A stretch of 64,000 nucleotides of DNA, taken from positions 33,383 to 97,382 of the forward strand of contig NZ_JBGCVY010000024.1 in NCBI RefSeq assembly GCF_041088075.1, written 5' to 3'. Under the pieces are notes generated by a model, which had not been told where the DNA came from, made no database searches, and worked only from the letters and a program-made list of their open reading frames with translations. Below, piece by piece: positions 44,101-52,483 of the stretch (the stretch's first letter is position 1; each line of letters begins with the position of its first letter). A program made the translations under genes and the position numbers. This DNA comes from Mucilaginibacter_A sp041088075 (lineage in GTDB: Bacteria; Bacteroidota; Bacteroidia; Sphingobacteriales; Sphingobacteriaceae).

Positions 44101-45269
44101 GAGAAGTTTTACTTTGTAAAGATTTGAACAAAATGCTGATGGTGATCGGTTTGCCCGGTTCTAATAAATTAAATTATATCAAGGAAAAAATCAGCAATAA
44201 AGAATTGAAACAGGACGATGGCAGCGATTATGTTTACAACCCAAATCAACCCGAAAAAAGCAACGTTTTGCTGCTCGACCTGATCGAAATACCGGACGAC
44301 ATAACAAACCTTGCTTCCGAAGACAACCTCCGTTGGCAAGAAACCGAAAAAGCCGTTTTTTCAAAAGATTATAAACTGGTTCTGATCAACCATTTTGAAT
44401 ACAATATCAAAAATGAAACAACCAACCGTATTAAATTAAATTTGTTGGAAAGGTTGATGGTGATAAACAAATGCAAGATCATCATTTTGTCAACCATTCA
44501 TCCAACTGCTTTTTTAGATTCGATCAATGCACAGGCAGAACAAGCTTTGGCCAACGCTTCAACAACCGCAACAGGCAAAACATCAATACAAGATTTGGAA
44601 CGCTGGCATATTTTGCTGGGAAATTACCGGTTGTTGATCCACAAAATCGAACACCATAATTTTGATGATGTTACTGAAGCTAAATCCTGGAAAAAAACTA
44701 TTTTAAAGGAAATGCAGTACACCCATTTTTTGCACCGTATGCAAAGCGCGGCAATCAAAGCATCGGGCACAATTAGCAACAATCAAACTGCGGGCAGCAT
44801 TAATTCGCTTGCTTTTAAGCTACAAGTTACGGCGCATTATTTTTACATGTACATCTGGCAATCGCTCACTAAAGAAGAAAAGTTTCTATTGTACGACTTG
44901 GCCGAGGATGGTTTGGTAAACAGTTTCGACAGTTATAATTTAAGTATGCTTGTTAATAAAGGCGTTATTATTCGGGATGATACCACTTTAAAATTGTTTA
45001 ACCGTGGTTTCCGAAACTTTATACTCACGGCAATTGGCAATACCGAAGCCATGAAAATCAAAAACCAGATGGAAGACAATGGCAATTGGCGCAAATTAAA
45101 AACGCCGCTTATAGTCGTCATCTTTGCTATTTTGGCTTTCCTGCTTACTTCGCAACAGGAAGCGTATTCCAAACTGATTGCTTATGTAAGCGCATTTGCA
45201 GCGGGTATTCCAACCTTGATAAAACTGCTTTCGATGTTTGGCAATAATGGTGCGCAAAAGAGCGGTTAG
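41148..45269 (+). CDS. very large multi-pass membrane sensor-like protein with degenerate ATPase-like and winged-helix-like C-terminus
   Basis: About 1373 residues from the ATG at 41148 (MAIFITVLVIVFLGISYLYV, first membrane helix); the frame is open from a TTG at 41067. Then, in order: an extracytoplasmic Cache-like domain (about 230 residues), two helices, a second Cache-like region, and six to seven further helices (for example MLFAFFCFLMVEMAVVFLVS). A cytoplasmic part carries MLMVIGLPGSNKLNYIKE (weak Walker A) and NVLLLDLIEIPDD (Walker B-like), then a winged-helix-like WQSLTKEEKFLLYDLAEDGL. Two final helices follow. I cannot name the family. The layout suggests a membrane receptor with a STAND-like switch. 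It is free of dispersed words. Confidence 0.7.
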   Translation: MAIFITVLVIVFLGISYLYVYIPAKERRIREQGFRAMQNIDRNIQAKIQNSVSLLNNILSAYIRKNKTDGDIKNYIENNAFGSFKLTPIVPIKESAFDKLFGPNSDHGYHIQENRFSNQYLLSFYKKQKDKKQNGNKAFMISMEMNVEQFFKPLMPDNVLFDEYIVFDEKKVVYQTFPSGLSEVDPDSLRSTKNGVKGATILKKEIGGTVYQLFLQPVSFTPASSKLIIAGLLANEKYEYEKKQLPSGTVQFLIIVALAIIILFPAIKLYYMGSQDRLTFFDGISAIIISMLLMSLLFFVVFKYNVQFRQLQMADSKNTIAKKIISAFQNEIKLNYQLLQKLDTLALKNNNFRTDIGRIGKEDSSEIVEPEDKARLRNSVDSILNQEKFPKKDFNQVYWLHQSGQEWFKWDSLKYNGPHGNFGQRGYVKNILAKKAYLLNADTTKPYYLEQIISWTTGAFTTVISRESVLSEPKRPVVAAFAFNMKCLDEVVLPAGYTFAIIDGRGKVLYHANKNRNLKENLLQEFSKHRELQSCIEAHAQKSFQTAYMGKDYVVEVKPITGLPYFIAVFSDISFIDTRDVEIYCFTLAMLFAFFCFLMVEMAVVFLVSSQGSYFKKQRFYINWIGPKASFHQYYVLSLVLNIAIVLLLNFAFKVSTFAEFFFMLLFSATAALAFLMCLFANRYRKENEEVLFRIKKKTVWVLLAFIGLINVMAVFILDHTIKFIAFEVVILLLAAALFVFWENWTSKTAEAKAQKVKSPYRMFWDYKHSFTLMVLTRLIITSGIPVVLFYVMAYNYEQNLLIRYRQYDFAKKLIEKEPRNSKSYLNDVENGSRGIYTDNSWIGSISKSTKTDTVNTSCSEENLTVSLLKSFHFYRDSSAIRENHLYQSAAVDSSLFYNQLYKGPLNDTVSTKTLLQNPYGSDYLKVESKSLNYRLPSLFNRGELPFWVLMLFLLLVFYGLILNIIEKLFALNLPVTDVWGAIDREVLLCKDLNKMLMVIGLPGSNKLNYIKEKISNKELKQDDGSDYVYNPNQPEKSNVLLLDLIEIPDDITNLASEDNLRWQETEKAVFSKDYKLVLINHFEYNIKNETTNRIKLNLLERLMVINKCKIIILSTIHPTAFLDSINAQAEQALANASTTATGKTSIQDLERWHILLGNYRLLIHKIEHHNFDDVTEAKSWKKTILKEMQYTHFLHRMQSAAIKASGTISNNQTAGSINSLAFKLQVTAHYFYMYIWQSLTKEEKFLLYDLAEDGLVNSFDSYNLSMLVNKGVIIRDDTTLKLFNRGFRNFILTAIGNTEAMKIKNQMEDNGNWRKLKTPLIVVIFAILAFLLTSQQEAYSKLIAYVSAFAAGIPTLIKLLSMFGNNGAQKSG

Positions 45270-45354
45270 AAAAGATAGTTTGTGGTCGTATTAAATTTTT
45301 TATGAAAGCACAACGGACGCATTTAAACAAAGAAGCACCTGCTTTTTCAAACAG

Positions 45355-45366
45355 ATGCTTCTTTTA
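45355..45366 (+). repeat. 12-base word after the large membrane protein
   Basis: ATGCTTCTTTTA with TGCACATAAAATT; lies in the convergent spacer before the YtxH-like gene stop. Confidence 0.8.
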
Positions 45367-45387
45367 TGCACATAAAATTAAAATACT

Positions 45388-45849
45388 TTAGCTGAAAGAA
45401 GGATGGTCAATATCCGGGTCTTCGCCTTGTGCGCCTTCGCCGCCAATTTTAGATTTTACGGCATCAACCGCTTTATCTGCTAAATTTGTAATCGCTTCTT
45501 TGCCTTGTTGTGCTTTATCGGCCACGGTAGTCCCCAAATCTTGCAACGAACTGCCCAAATTGTTTCTGGTTTCGGTCCCAGCTTCCGGCGCAAACAAAAC
45601 ACCTAATGCGGCGCCTAAAACCAAACCGCCAATTAAAGCAATGGCTACCGATGCAGCATTGTTATTGGAGCAAGCTTCTTTTTCAGCAGCTTGTTTTGCA
45701 TGTTTAGCATAACTTTTGGCATCTCCTGCATAGTCTTTAGCATGGCTTTTTGCGTAATCTGCATAGTCTTTTGCATGGTCTTTAGCATATTCTTTTGCCT
45801 GTTCTGCGTACGCTTTCGTTTTTTTCAACAAATCTTTTTTGATACTCAT
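45388..45849 (-). CDS. YtxH-domain protein with LEA-like repeats
   Basis: 153 residues. Residues 10-55 are amphipathic repeats built on YAKDHAKDYADYAKSHAKDY, like late-embryogenesis-abundant or stress proteins. Residues 66-90 are a glycine-rich hydrophobic stretch (VAIALIGGLVLGAALGVLFAP) typical of YtxH/gas-vesicle-like stress proteins. The tail is helical and acidic. Usually membrane-associated and stress induced; the molecular role is not established. Confidence 0.82.
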   Translation of the reverse strand: MSIKKDLLKKTKAYAEQAKEYAKDHAKDYADYAKSHAKDYAGDAKSYAKHAKQAAEKEACSNNNAASVAIALIGGLVLGAALGVLFAPEAGTETRNNLGSSLQDLGTTVADKAQQGKEAITNLADKAVDAVKSKIGGEGAQGEDPDIDHPSFS

Positions 45850-46013
45850 AGCTTTGTGTTTTTTGTTCTAACAACGGTAACAATTTTAAGTTTAAGGCTT
45901 TTTGTACTTTTAAGAAAATGACAAGGATCATTTGTATCTGTTGGAATTTTGTTAAAATTATAGCCAATTACGCTTGCTGCCATTAAAAATTTATCTGATC
46001 TTGAACCAAACTT

Positions 46014-46760
46014 ATGATGCCATCTGAAATTCATATTAACCATTTGCCGGGTTTAACATGGCAAACAACAGCATTTGAAAGTTCACTTAACCCTGAAAAG
46101 GCTGACATTTGGCGGATTAAGATCACTGATTTTATACCTTATTTAGCAATTTTACAACCATTGCTTTTACCGCAGGAAATAGAAAAAGTTTTTCGATATA
46201 AACAGGAAAGCGACCAGCATCGTTCCCTGATTGGCAAAGCAGTTTTACGGATTCTATTAAGCAACTATTTAAATGTTGACCCAAAAGCAGTTCAATTCAA
46301 ATCTGCCAAAAACAAAAAACCTGAATTAGAAAACAACTTTGGGCGAAACTTGCATTTCAATATTTCTCATTCCGGCAACTGGGTTTTAATTGCAATTGCA
46401 GCTACCGAAGTTGGGATTGATGTTGAAGAAATGAATGCTTCTTTTACCTACCAAAATTTGTTGTCGTTCAGTTTCAATCTGCAGGAAATTGATTTTATAG
46501 AAAAATCCGATTTGCCGTACCAAACTTTTTACCAGTTGTGGACGCGCAAAGAAAGCCTGCTCAAAGCAACCGGAAAAGGTTTGGTGGACGAACTTTCGCT
46601 CGTTCCTTCATTAACCGGTGTTCATCAAAACCCAACCGAAATCATTGGTTCTGCCGAAAGCTGGCAGGTTTTAAGTTTTCCGGTTGATGAAAATTATGTT
46701 GGAAGCGTTGCTTTTATGCCGGTAAAAACAGTATTGGCTTTTTTTGATTTTAAACTTTGA
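46014..46760 (+). CDS. 4'-phosphopantetheinyl transferase
   Basis: 248 residues, the Sfp-type length. Signature parts: LHFNISHSGNWVLIAI, VGIDVEEMN (Mg2+ ligands D and E) and LWTRKESLLKATGKGL. It moves phosphopantetheine from CoA onto carrier proteins. Two in-frame ATG codons (46014, 46017) are equally possible. Two words occur in frame: A form at 46435-46446, encoding NASFT directly after the metal motif, and B form at 46723-46734, encoding PVKTV near the end. Its last 11 bases overlap the aspartokinase stop on the other strand. Confidence 0.92.
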   Translation: MMPSEIHINHLPGLTWQTTAFESSLNPEKADIWRIKITDFIPYLAILQPLLLPQEIEKVFRYKQESDQHRSLIGKAVLRILLSNYLNVDPKAVQFKSAKNKKPELENNFGRNLHFNISHSGNWVLIAIAATEVGIDVEEMNASFTYQNLLSFSFNLQEIDFIEKSDLPYQTFYQLWTRKESLLKATGKGLVDELSLVPSLTGVHQNPTEIIGSAESWQVLSFPVDENYVGSVAFMPVKTVLAFFDFKL

Positions 46761-48006
46761 TCACCAATTGCGCTGTGTTCCTGCTTAATTGTTCCAGCAA
46801 AATTGTTTTTCCTGCGGAGAGTTCTTGGAGCAAAGGCGTTTCGTAATGTCGAACCGTCAGCAATTCAACTTCCAAATTGTACCTGAATTTAAAATCCTGT
46901 TTCAGTTTTTGCTGCAATTGTTTAAATCGCGCAGCTTCAAAATCAACACAAAAAGTAAAACTTAAAGCGGAATTTTGCATCAAGTTCACTTTAAAATGAA
47001 AACCGGCCAGCGTTTTAAAAATTTCGCTTAAATGGTTTTCGGTGATAAAAGCATGGTCTTTGGAAGAAACCGAAACCAAAACCTGGTTTGTTTTGACGAT
47101 GATTACCGGAACTTTTACCAGAAATTCTTCTGCATTAATCACCGTTCCACTTTCTTTCGGCGTTAAAAAAGGCTTTACAAAAAGCGGAATGCCGGCGTTT
47201 TGCAGCGGCTGGATGGTTTTTGGGTGGATGATACTTGCACCGTAATAAGACATTTCTACCGCTTCGGAATAGGGCAATTGCTCAAACTTCAGCACGTTTT
47301 CAAACCGTTTCGGGTCGGCATTAAAAACGCCGGCCACATCTTTCCAAATCGTAACCGAAGGCGCGTTCAGGCAGGAAGCAAAAATGGCGGCCGTATAATC
47401 AGAACCTTCGCGGCCCAAAGTGGTGGTATAGTTTTCGGAAGTCCCGCCCAAAAAACCTTGCGTAACCAGCACTTCGTTTTGCAGCAATTGCGGAACGGTT
47501 TCGCTGATATTTTTTCGGGTCAATTCCCAATCTACAAGTCCTTCCCGGTAAGTATTGTCCGTTTGGATCAATCCGCGTGCATCCAACCAACGACTTTTAA
47601 CACCAGTTTGGTTTAGGTAAGCCGTTACAATCCGAGAAGAAACCAACTCGCCGATAGAAACAATTTGATCGTAAATAAAATGCGGGTCATCGTGCGGCTC
47701 TTCTTCAATCAGCCAGTCAATTTCCACAAACGTGTTTTCAACTTCATCAAAAACCGGGTTTGATGGCGCAAAAAGTTCGGCCATAATTTGATGGTGAAAG
47801 GTTTTTATGCCGGTAAAAACAGCATGTACTTCATCTGTTTTGTTGATGTAAGCAGCCGTTAGTTTTTCCAACGCATTCGTAGTTTTGCCCATCGCCGAAA
47901 CCACGATCAGCAATTCTTCTTTCTGATAATTTTGGACGATTAAAGATAAATTTTTGATCGCTGCCGCATCTTTCACCGATGCGCCGCCAAATTTGAAAAC
48001 CTGCAT
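46750..48006 (-). CDS. aspartate kinase
   Basis: 418 residues, a monofunctional aspartokinase. It begins MQVFKFGGASV (ATP phosphate loop) and has LVTQGFLGG and TTTLGREGSDYTA for aspartate and ATP binding. The C-terminus is two ACT-like regions (VLVSVSSKDHAF, LSFTFCVDFE) for feedback control by lysine or threonine; which one cannot be read. It phosphorylates aspartate, the first step to lysine, threonine and methionine. Its ATG shares its first two bases with a B form word (48005-48016), so the word lies exactly where the ribosome-binding region should be. Confidence 0.93.
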   Translation of the reverse strand: MQVFKFGGASVKDAAAIKNLSLIVQNYQKEELLIVVSAMGKTTNALEKLTAAYINKTDEVHAVFTGIKTFHHQIMAELFAPSNPVFDEVENTFVEIDWLIEEEPHDDPHFIYDQIVSIGELVSSRIVTAYLNQTGVKSRWLDARGLIQTDNTYREGLVDWELTRKNISETVPQLLQNEVLVTQGFLGGTSENYTTTLGREGSDYTAAIFASCLNAPSVTIWKDVAGVFNADPKRFENVLKFEQLPYSEAVEMSYYGASIIHPKTIQPLQNAGIPLFVKPFLTPKESGTVINAEEFLVKVPVIIVKTNQVLVSVSSKDHAFITENHLSEIFKTLAGFHFKVNLMQNSALSFTFCVDFEAARFKQLQQKLKQDFKFRYNLEVELLTVRHYETPLLQELSAGKTILLEQLSRNTAQLVIKV

Positions 48007-48016
48007 ACTGTTTTTA
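48005..48016 (+). repeat. B form word overlapping the aspartokinase start codon
   Basis: ATACTGTTTTTA followed by TCGGTTAAATTTT. Reading the minus strand, TAAAAACAGTAT runs straight into the ATG of the kinase. Confidence 0.8.
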
Positions 48017-48044
48017 TCGGTTAAATTTTGGTGTTATCTCGTTT

Positions 48045-48142
48045 GTCATGCTGAACTTGTTTCAGCATTCCACAAGCAAAGTTTAAAATTTAGTTTTGTC
48101 AATTACTTTTCAAGTGAGATCCTGAAACAAGTTCAAGATGAC
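48045..48142. repeat. inverted repeat with GTCATGCTGAACTTG arms
   Basis: Left arm GTCATGCTGAACTTGTTTCA (48045 on) and right arm ending CAAGTTCAAGATGAC (48142) are near reverse complements. The right arm overlaps the 3' end of the GNAT frame. This is the widespread palindromic intergenic repeat type of many genomes, unrelated to the 12-base word. Confidence 0.7.
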
Positions 48143-48612
48143 AAATCAAAATCCGAAAACTGCTCTTTAGAAAGCGAAACATTGATCCAACTTGGATCAA
48201 AAGAAGCGTTCAGTTTTTTGTAAAAGCCGATGGCCGGTTCGTTCCAATCCAAAACCTGCCAAAGCATCCCGCTGAAACCTTGATGCAATGCTTCTTTTAT
48301 CAGTGTTTTTATCAGCAACATCCCGATTCCTTTGCCGCGGTAAGCTTCGGTTATGATTAAATCTTCCAAATACATGCGGCAGCCTTTCCAGGTAGAATAA
48401 CGGATGTAATACAGCGTAAAGCCAACGATAAAACCATCAACTTCGGCCACAAAAGCTTTCCAAACGGGTTTTGTGCCGAAGCCGGCATCTTCAAATTCTT
48501 CTAAAGTTACCGTTACTTCTTCGGGTGCTTTTTCAAACAAAGCCAGTTCTTTAATCAATTCAAGTAGGCGCGGACAATCGCTTTTTACAGCTTCTCGTAT
48601 CAATAAATTCAT
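48133..48612 (-). CDS. GNAT N-acetyltransferase (diamine acetyltransferase-like)
   Basis: 159 residues from the ATG at 48612 (MNLLIREAVKSDC), chosen because it falls 6 bp after the yggS stop; an upstream ATG at 48633 would overlap yggS by 16 bp. The acetyl-CoA loop is RGKGIGMLL, with YLEDLIITEAYRG before it and NEPAIGFYKKL after. Similarity to spermidine/spermine N1-acetyltransferases suggests a polyamine or small-amine substrate. A word copy (48288-48299) encodes LIKEALHQ. Co-transcribed with yggS. Confidence 0.88.
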   Translation of the reverse strand: MNLLIREAVKSDCPRLLELIKELALFEKAPEEVTVTLEEFEDAGFGTKPVWKAFVAEVDGFIVGFTLYYIRYSTWKGCRMYLEDLIITEAYRGKGIGMLLIKTLIKEALHQGFSGMLWQVLDWNEPAIGFYKKLNASFDPSWINVSLSKEQFSDFDLSS

Positions 48613-48617
48613 CTGTG

Positions 48618-49307
48618 TTAATTGTTTTTCCAATGCGGGATCAAACGTTGCCCGAAAATCAAACTGCCAACCCGGATCATCGTGCTGCCTTCTTCAATCG
48701 CAATTTTATAATCGGCCGACATGCCCATCGAAAGTTCTTTAAAAGATTCTTCTTTGCGGAAAAAGCTGGTTTTTATGCCGTCAAAAAAAGTATGCAGTTC
48801 GTAAAACTCTTCCTTTAATTGTTTTTCATTATCGGTGTTTGTGGCAATTCCCATCAAACCAACAATTCGCACGTTTTTTAAAGCCGCAAATTCTTCGGAA
48901 CGCAGCAGTTCAATTGCTTCATCAAAACCTAAACCGAATTTGGTTTCTTCGTCGGCAATATAAATCTGAAGCAAACAATCAATCACGCGTTTGTTTTTTG
49001 CGGCCTGTTTATCAATCTCCTGCAACAACTTTAAACTATCAACCGAATGGATCAGGCTGATAAAAGAAGCAATGTATTTTACTTTGTTGGTTTGCAAATG
49101 GCCGATCAAATGCCACTCGATATCTTTGGGCAGTTTTTCCTGTTTTTCTACCATTTCCTGCACGTTGTTCTCGCCAAAAACACGCTGCCCAGCGTCATAA
49201 GCTTCCTGCAAAACCTCAACCGGTTTGGTTTTCGAAACCGCGATCAGCTTCACATTATCGTCGCCGGTTTCTTTTTTTAAGTTTTTGATGTTATCTGCAA
49301 TGCTCAT
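48618..49307 (-). CDS. YggS/PLPBP pyridoxal-phosphate homeostasis protein
   Basis: 229 residues, the usual size. The PLP lysine is in KLIAVSKTKP, and GENNVQEMVEK, WHLIGHLQTNKVK and LSMGMSADYKIAIEEGSTMIRVGS are family marks (the last split by meaning). It binds PLP without known catalysis and keeps vitamin B6 and amino-acid pools balanced. First gene of a unit with the GNAT gene. A word copy (49061-49072, ending AA) lies in frame. Confidence 0.94.
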   Translation of the reverse strand: MSIADNIKNLKKETGDDNVKLIAVSKTKPVEVLQEAYDAGQRVFGENNVQEMVEKQEKLPKDIEWHLIGHLQTNKVKYIASFISLIHSVDSLKLLQEIDKQAAKNKRVIDCLLQIYIADEETKFGLGFDEAIELLRSEEFAALKNVRIVGLMGIATNTDNEKQLKEEFYELHTFFDGIKTSFFRKEESFKELSMGMSADYKIAIEEGSTMIRVGSLIFGQRLIPHWKNN

Positions 49308-49314
49308 TAATCCG

Positions 49315-49322
49315 TAATTTTG
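49315..49322 (+). promoter_or_regulatory. -7 promoter box of the DUF4296 gene
   Basis: TAATTTTG, 26 bp before the ATG at 49348. It supports that start over the upstream ATG at 49324, which would be at the transcription start. Confidence 0.5.
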
Positions 49323-49347
49323 AATGAAATTGTTGCAAAACTACATA

Positions 49348-49827
49348 ATGCGATTTTATAAAATCCTGTTTTCTTTCATCGTGCTGTTTTTAGGTGCCTG
49401 TAATAAAGATAACGCGCCCGCTAATTTGATCGGGAAAGAAAAATTTGTTCCGCTGATGGTTGATGTCCATTTGGCCGATGGTTATCTGGGCGCAGGCACA
49501 CAGATTCCGGACAGTTTAAGTTACCGCGGCAATGGTTTGTACATGGCCATTTTTAAAAGGTACGGCGTGGATTCGGCGCAGTTTAGAAAAAGCTTTCAAT
49601 ATTATTCTTACCATTTGAACGATATGAACGACATCTACAAAGAAGTGGTTGCGCGTTTAAAGGCCAAAAACGATTCGCTTGTGAAATTGCAGGCCGCCGA
49701 AGAAATGCGCAAAACCAAATTGCGGATGGATTCTACCGCCAAAACAGCCAAAAAAGACTCGGTTAAAAGAAGCATCAAACAGGATTCGATAAAAAAATCA
49801 AAAGCGAAAAAAGTTGCAGCAAGGTAA
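49348..49827 (+). CDS. DUF4296 lipoprotein
   Basis: 159 residues from the ATG at 49348 (MRFYKILFSFIVLFLGAC), a lipoprotein signal with Cys at 18. The DUF4296 core is MVDVHLADGYLG ... YGVDSAQFRKSFQYY with YHLNDMNDIYKEV. The C-terminal 45 residues are lysine-rich with DS/KK repeats, where a word copy (49764-49775) encodes VKRSIKQDS. Function of the family unknown; envelope location inferred. The next gene, mutS2, starts 23 bp later. Confidence 0.85.
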   Translation: MRFYKILFSFIVLFLGACNKDNAPANLIGKEKFVPLMVDVHLADGYLGAGTQIPDSLSYRGNGLYMAIFKRYGVDSAQFRKSFQYYSYHLNDMNDIYKEVVARLKAKNDSLVKLQAAEEMRKTKLRMDSTAKTAKKDSVKRSIKQDSIKKSKAKKVAAR

Positions 49828-49849
49828 TGCAAAACAGAAAGAATACGGA

Positions 49850-52207
49850 ATGATTTACCCCAAAAATAGCGAAGATAAACTGGGTTTTACCGAGATCAAA
49901 CAACTGATTAAAGCCAAATGCCTGAGTGTGATGGGCCAGGAAATGGTGGACAAGATCCAGGTGATGAACAACTTCGACCAGATACAGAAGTTTTTACGGC
50001 AGACTTCGGAGTTCAAAAACATCCTGACCAACGATACGGCGTTGCCGATCAGCAATTTTCACGACATTAAAACACTGGCAAAAAAAGCACGGGTGGAAGG
50101 CACTTTTTTATCGGAAGATGAATTTTTCCAAGTGCAGCAATCGTTGACAACGGTTTTTGCCGTTCTGGCTTATTTTAACGAGCGCGCCGGTTTGTACCCA
50201 AATTTGGAAGCTTTGTTTGAACATTTGCCTATCGAAAAAAATATTTTAAAAGCGATAGACCGCGTGCTGGACCCGAAAGGAAAAGTGCGGCCAAATGCTT
50301 CGCGCGAGTTGCAGGAAATTACGGCGGGAATTGCGCAGGCCGAACAAGCAGCGCGAAAAACTATCGAACAGATTTTTAAAAATGCAGGCAACAATGGCTG
50401 GACGGCAGATGGTTCTTTAACCATTCGCGATGGCCGTTTGTGTATTCCGTTGCTGTCGGAAAATAAACGCAAGTTAAAAGGGTTTATCCACGACGAATCT
50501 TCTTCCGGCCAAACGGTTTATGTAGAACCGGAAGAAGTTTTTATGCTGAACAACCGCGTTCGGGATTTGGAATTTGACCGGCGGCGGGAAATCATCAAGA
50601 TTTTGACCGGACTAACGGATGAACTTCGGCCTTACGTTCCCATTTTGATTTCTTACCACGGCCTGCTCACTAAGTTGGATTTTGTACGGGCAAAAGCTTT
50701 GTTTGCTTTGGATATTGAAGCAGAAATGCCAATCCTGGTTTCCGAAATGCGCATTAATTTGATCAATGCCAGCCATCCTTTGCTTCTTTTATCGTACAAA
50801 AAAGAGCAAAAAAGCGTGGTTTCGCTCAATATTAAAATTGACGAAACGGATAGGATTATTGTGGTTTCGGGTCCGAATGCCGGCGGAAAATCGGTCTGTA
50901 TGAAAACCGTCGGTTTGCTGCAACTGATGGTGCAGGCCGGTTTGCTGATTCCTGCTTCGGAACAAAGTGAAATCGGTGTTTTCCGGCAGATTTTTGCAGA
51001 TATTGGCGATGACCAATCTATCGAAAGCGATTTGAGCACGTACAGCGCGCACCTGTCCAAAATGAAATATTTTGTGGAGATGGCCGACAGCAAAACGTTG
51101 ATTTTAATTGACGAGTTTGGAACCGGAACCGATCCGCAATTTGGCGGCCCGATTGCAGAAGCAGTTTTAGAATCCCTCAACCAAAAACGGACGAAAGGCG
51201 TCATCACCACGCATTATTCCAACTTAAAATTGTTTGCCAGCAACACGCCGGGCTTGGAAAATGCTTCGATGTTGTTTGATAACTTGCAATTACGGCCTTT
51301 GTATATTCTGGAGGTTGGCAAACCCGGAAGTTCGTACGCGTTTGAAATTGCGCAGAAAATTGGTTTGCCGCGAAATGTGATTGATGCGGCGAAAAACAAA
51401 ATCGGCGTAAACCAGAAAAAAGTAGATACGTTGCTGATTGACTTGGAACGCGACAAAAAAGAAGTTTTGGATGCCAAACTGAACCTGCAAAAGCAGGAGC
51501 GGAGGGCCAATGTTTTGCTTCGGGAAAATGAAGAATTGAAAAATTACCTGGAAGAAAACAAAAAAGCCTTGCTGCGCGAAGCAAAAATCCAGGCGAAAAC
51601 AATTATCCAGGATGCCAATAAGTTGGTTGAAAACACGATTGCCGAAATAAAAAGCAGCAACGCCGATAAAGAAACCACGCGAAACCTGCGCGAAAACCTG
51701 AACCACGAACTACAGAAAAATACGGTTAAACCTGAAATTGTACCGGTAAAAGAAGCACCCGAAATTGAAGTTGGCGATTGGGTGAAACTGAACGATTCGG
51801 AAACGATGGGCCAGGTGATGGAGCTGGCGCGCGACAACGTGATTATTGCCATCGGCGATTTGCGCACGGTTGCCAAGCGAAAAAAAGTGCACAAAGTAAG
51901 TAGGAAAGAAGTGCCGAAAGAAATCCGACGTTCTTACAATTCGGCTTTAAATGATACGGCAAGTTTTAGTCCGGAGATTGACGTACGCGGCAAACGCGGC
52001 GAAGAAACGTTGTACGAAATCGAAAAATATTTAGACCGCGCGATTATGATGGGCGTGGGATCTTTAAAAATCATCCACGGAAAAGGCGACGGTATTTTGC
52101 GGAAACTGATCCGCGATTACCTGAAAAAATACAGCGAAGTAAGCCACGTGGAAGACGAACACGCCGACCGCGGCGGCGACGGAATTACTTATGTTTATTT
52201 GAAATAA
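49850..52207 (+). CDS. mutS2: MutS2 family ATPase with Smr nuclease domain
   Basis: 785 residues from the ATG at 49850 (MIYPKNSEDKLGF), the usual start; the frame is open from 49814. No MutS mismatch-recognition domain. Core helices, then Walker A in VVSGPNAGGKSVCMKT and Walker B in LILIDEFGTGTDP, a coiled coil (about 520-640), a KOW-like region and the C-terminal Smr domain with IDVRGKRGEE and IIHGKGDGILR. Related proteins suppress recombination or rescue collided ribosomes. Two words occur in frame: 50780-50791 (LLLLSYKK) and 51747-51758 (VPVKEAPE). Confidence 0.95.
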   Translation: MIYPKNSEDKLGFTEIKQLIKAKCLSVMGQEMVDKIQVMNNFDQIQKFLRQTSEFKNILTNDTALPISNFHDIKTLAKKARVEGTFLSEDEFFQVQQSLTTVFAVLAYFNERAGLYPNLEALFEHLPIEKNILKAIDRVLDPKGKVRPNASRELQEITAGIAQAEQAARKTIEQIFKNAGNNGWTADGSLTIRDGRLCIPLLSENKRKLKGFIHDESSSGQTVYVEPEEVFMLNNRVRDLEFDRRREIIKILTGLTDELRPYVPILISYHGLLTKLDFVRAKALFALDIEAEMPILVSEMRINLINASHPLLLLSYKKEQKSVVSLNIKIDETDRIIVVSGPNAGGKSVCMKTVGLLQLMVQAGLLIPASEQSEIGVFRQIFADIGDDQSIESDLSTYSAHLSKMKYFVEMADSKTLILIDEFGTGTDPQFGGPIAEAVLESLNQKRTKGVITTHYSNLKLFASNTPGLENASMLFDNLQLRPLYILEVGKPGSSYAFEIAQKIGLPRNVIDAAKNKIGVNQKKVDTLLIDLERDKKEVLDAKLNLQKQERRANVLLRENEELKNYLEENKKALLREAKIQAKTIIQDANKLVENTIAEIKSSNADKETTRNLRENLNHELQKNTVKPEIVPVKEAPEIEVGDWVKLNDSETMGQVMELARDNVIIAIGDLRTVAKRKKVHKVSRKEVPKEIRRSYNSALNDTASFSPEIDVRGKRGEETLYEIEKYLDRAIMMGVGSLKIIHGKGDGILRKLIRDYLKKYSEVSHVEDEHADRGGDGITYVYLK

Positions 52208-52229
52208 AAATTTCAAAGTTTCACAAGCA

Positions 52230-52273
52230 ATGCTTCTTTTACCACCCTAAATTTGGTGTGGTAAAAGAAGCAT
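52230..52273. repeat. tight hairpin pair of the word after mutS2
   Basis: ATGCTTCTTTTACCAC (52230-52245) pairs exactly with GTGGTAAAAGAAGCAT (52258-52273) across a 12-base loop. It lies 22 bp past the mutS2 stop and may act as its terminator. Confidence 0.85.
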
Positions 52274-52413
52274 TTATAATTTAAATCTTTTTACAATTAT
52301 CTTTTCATTAAAAACCTAAAATAGCAAACAGCCGTATCTTGGAAAAAACTTTTGATTGATTGCGATTTTTACAATTTGGAAAAGCTGTTGTAATTTGTAT
52401 ATTCGTAAAATAT

Positions 52414-52421
52414 TATATTTG
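52414..52421 (+). promoter_or_regulatory. -7 promoter box of the GT4 genes
   Basis: TATATTTG fits TAnnTTTG; TTG triplets lie upstream at 16 and 23 bp spacing rather than 19. Start codon 62 bp downstream. Confidence 0.4.
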
Positions 52422-52483
52422 TCAATACACAGAAAATCAAGGACATAAATTTTATAATTGTATTTTTCAGTTAAGCATTCTTC

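Noticed and set aside
48781..48792. TCAAAAAAAGTAT near 48781, TAAAAGAAGTTG at 34872, ATAATTCTTTTA at 17875
   Set aside because: They look like decayed words but differ at two or more positions, so they were not counted.
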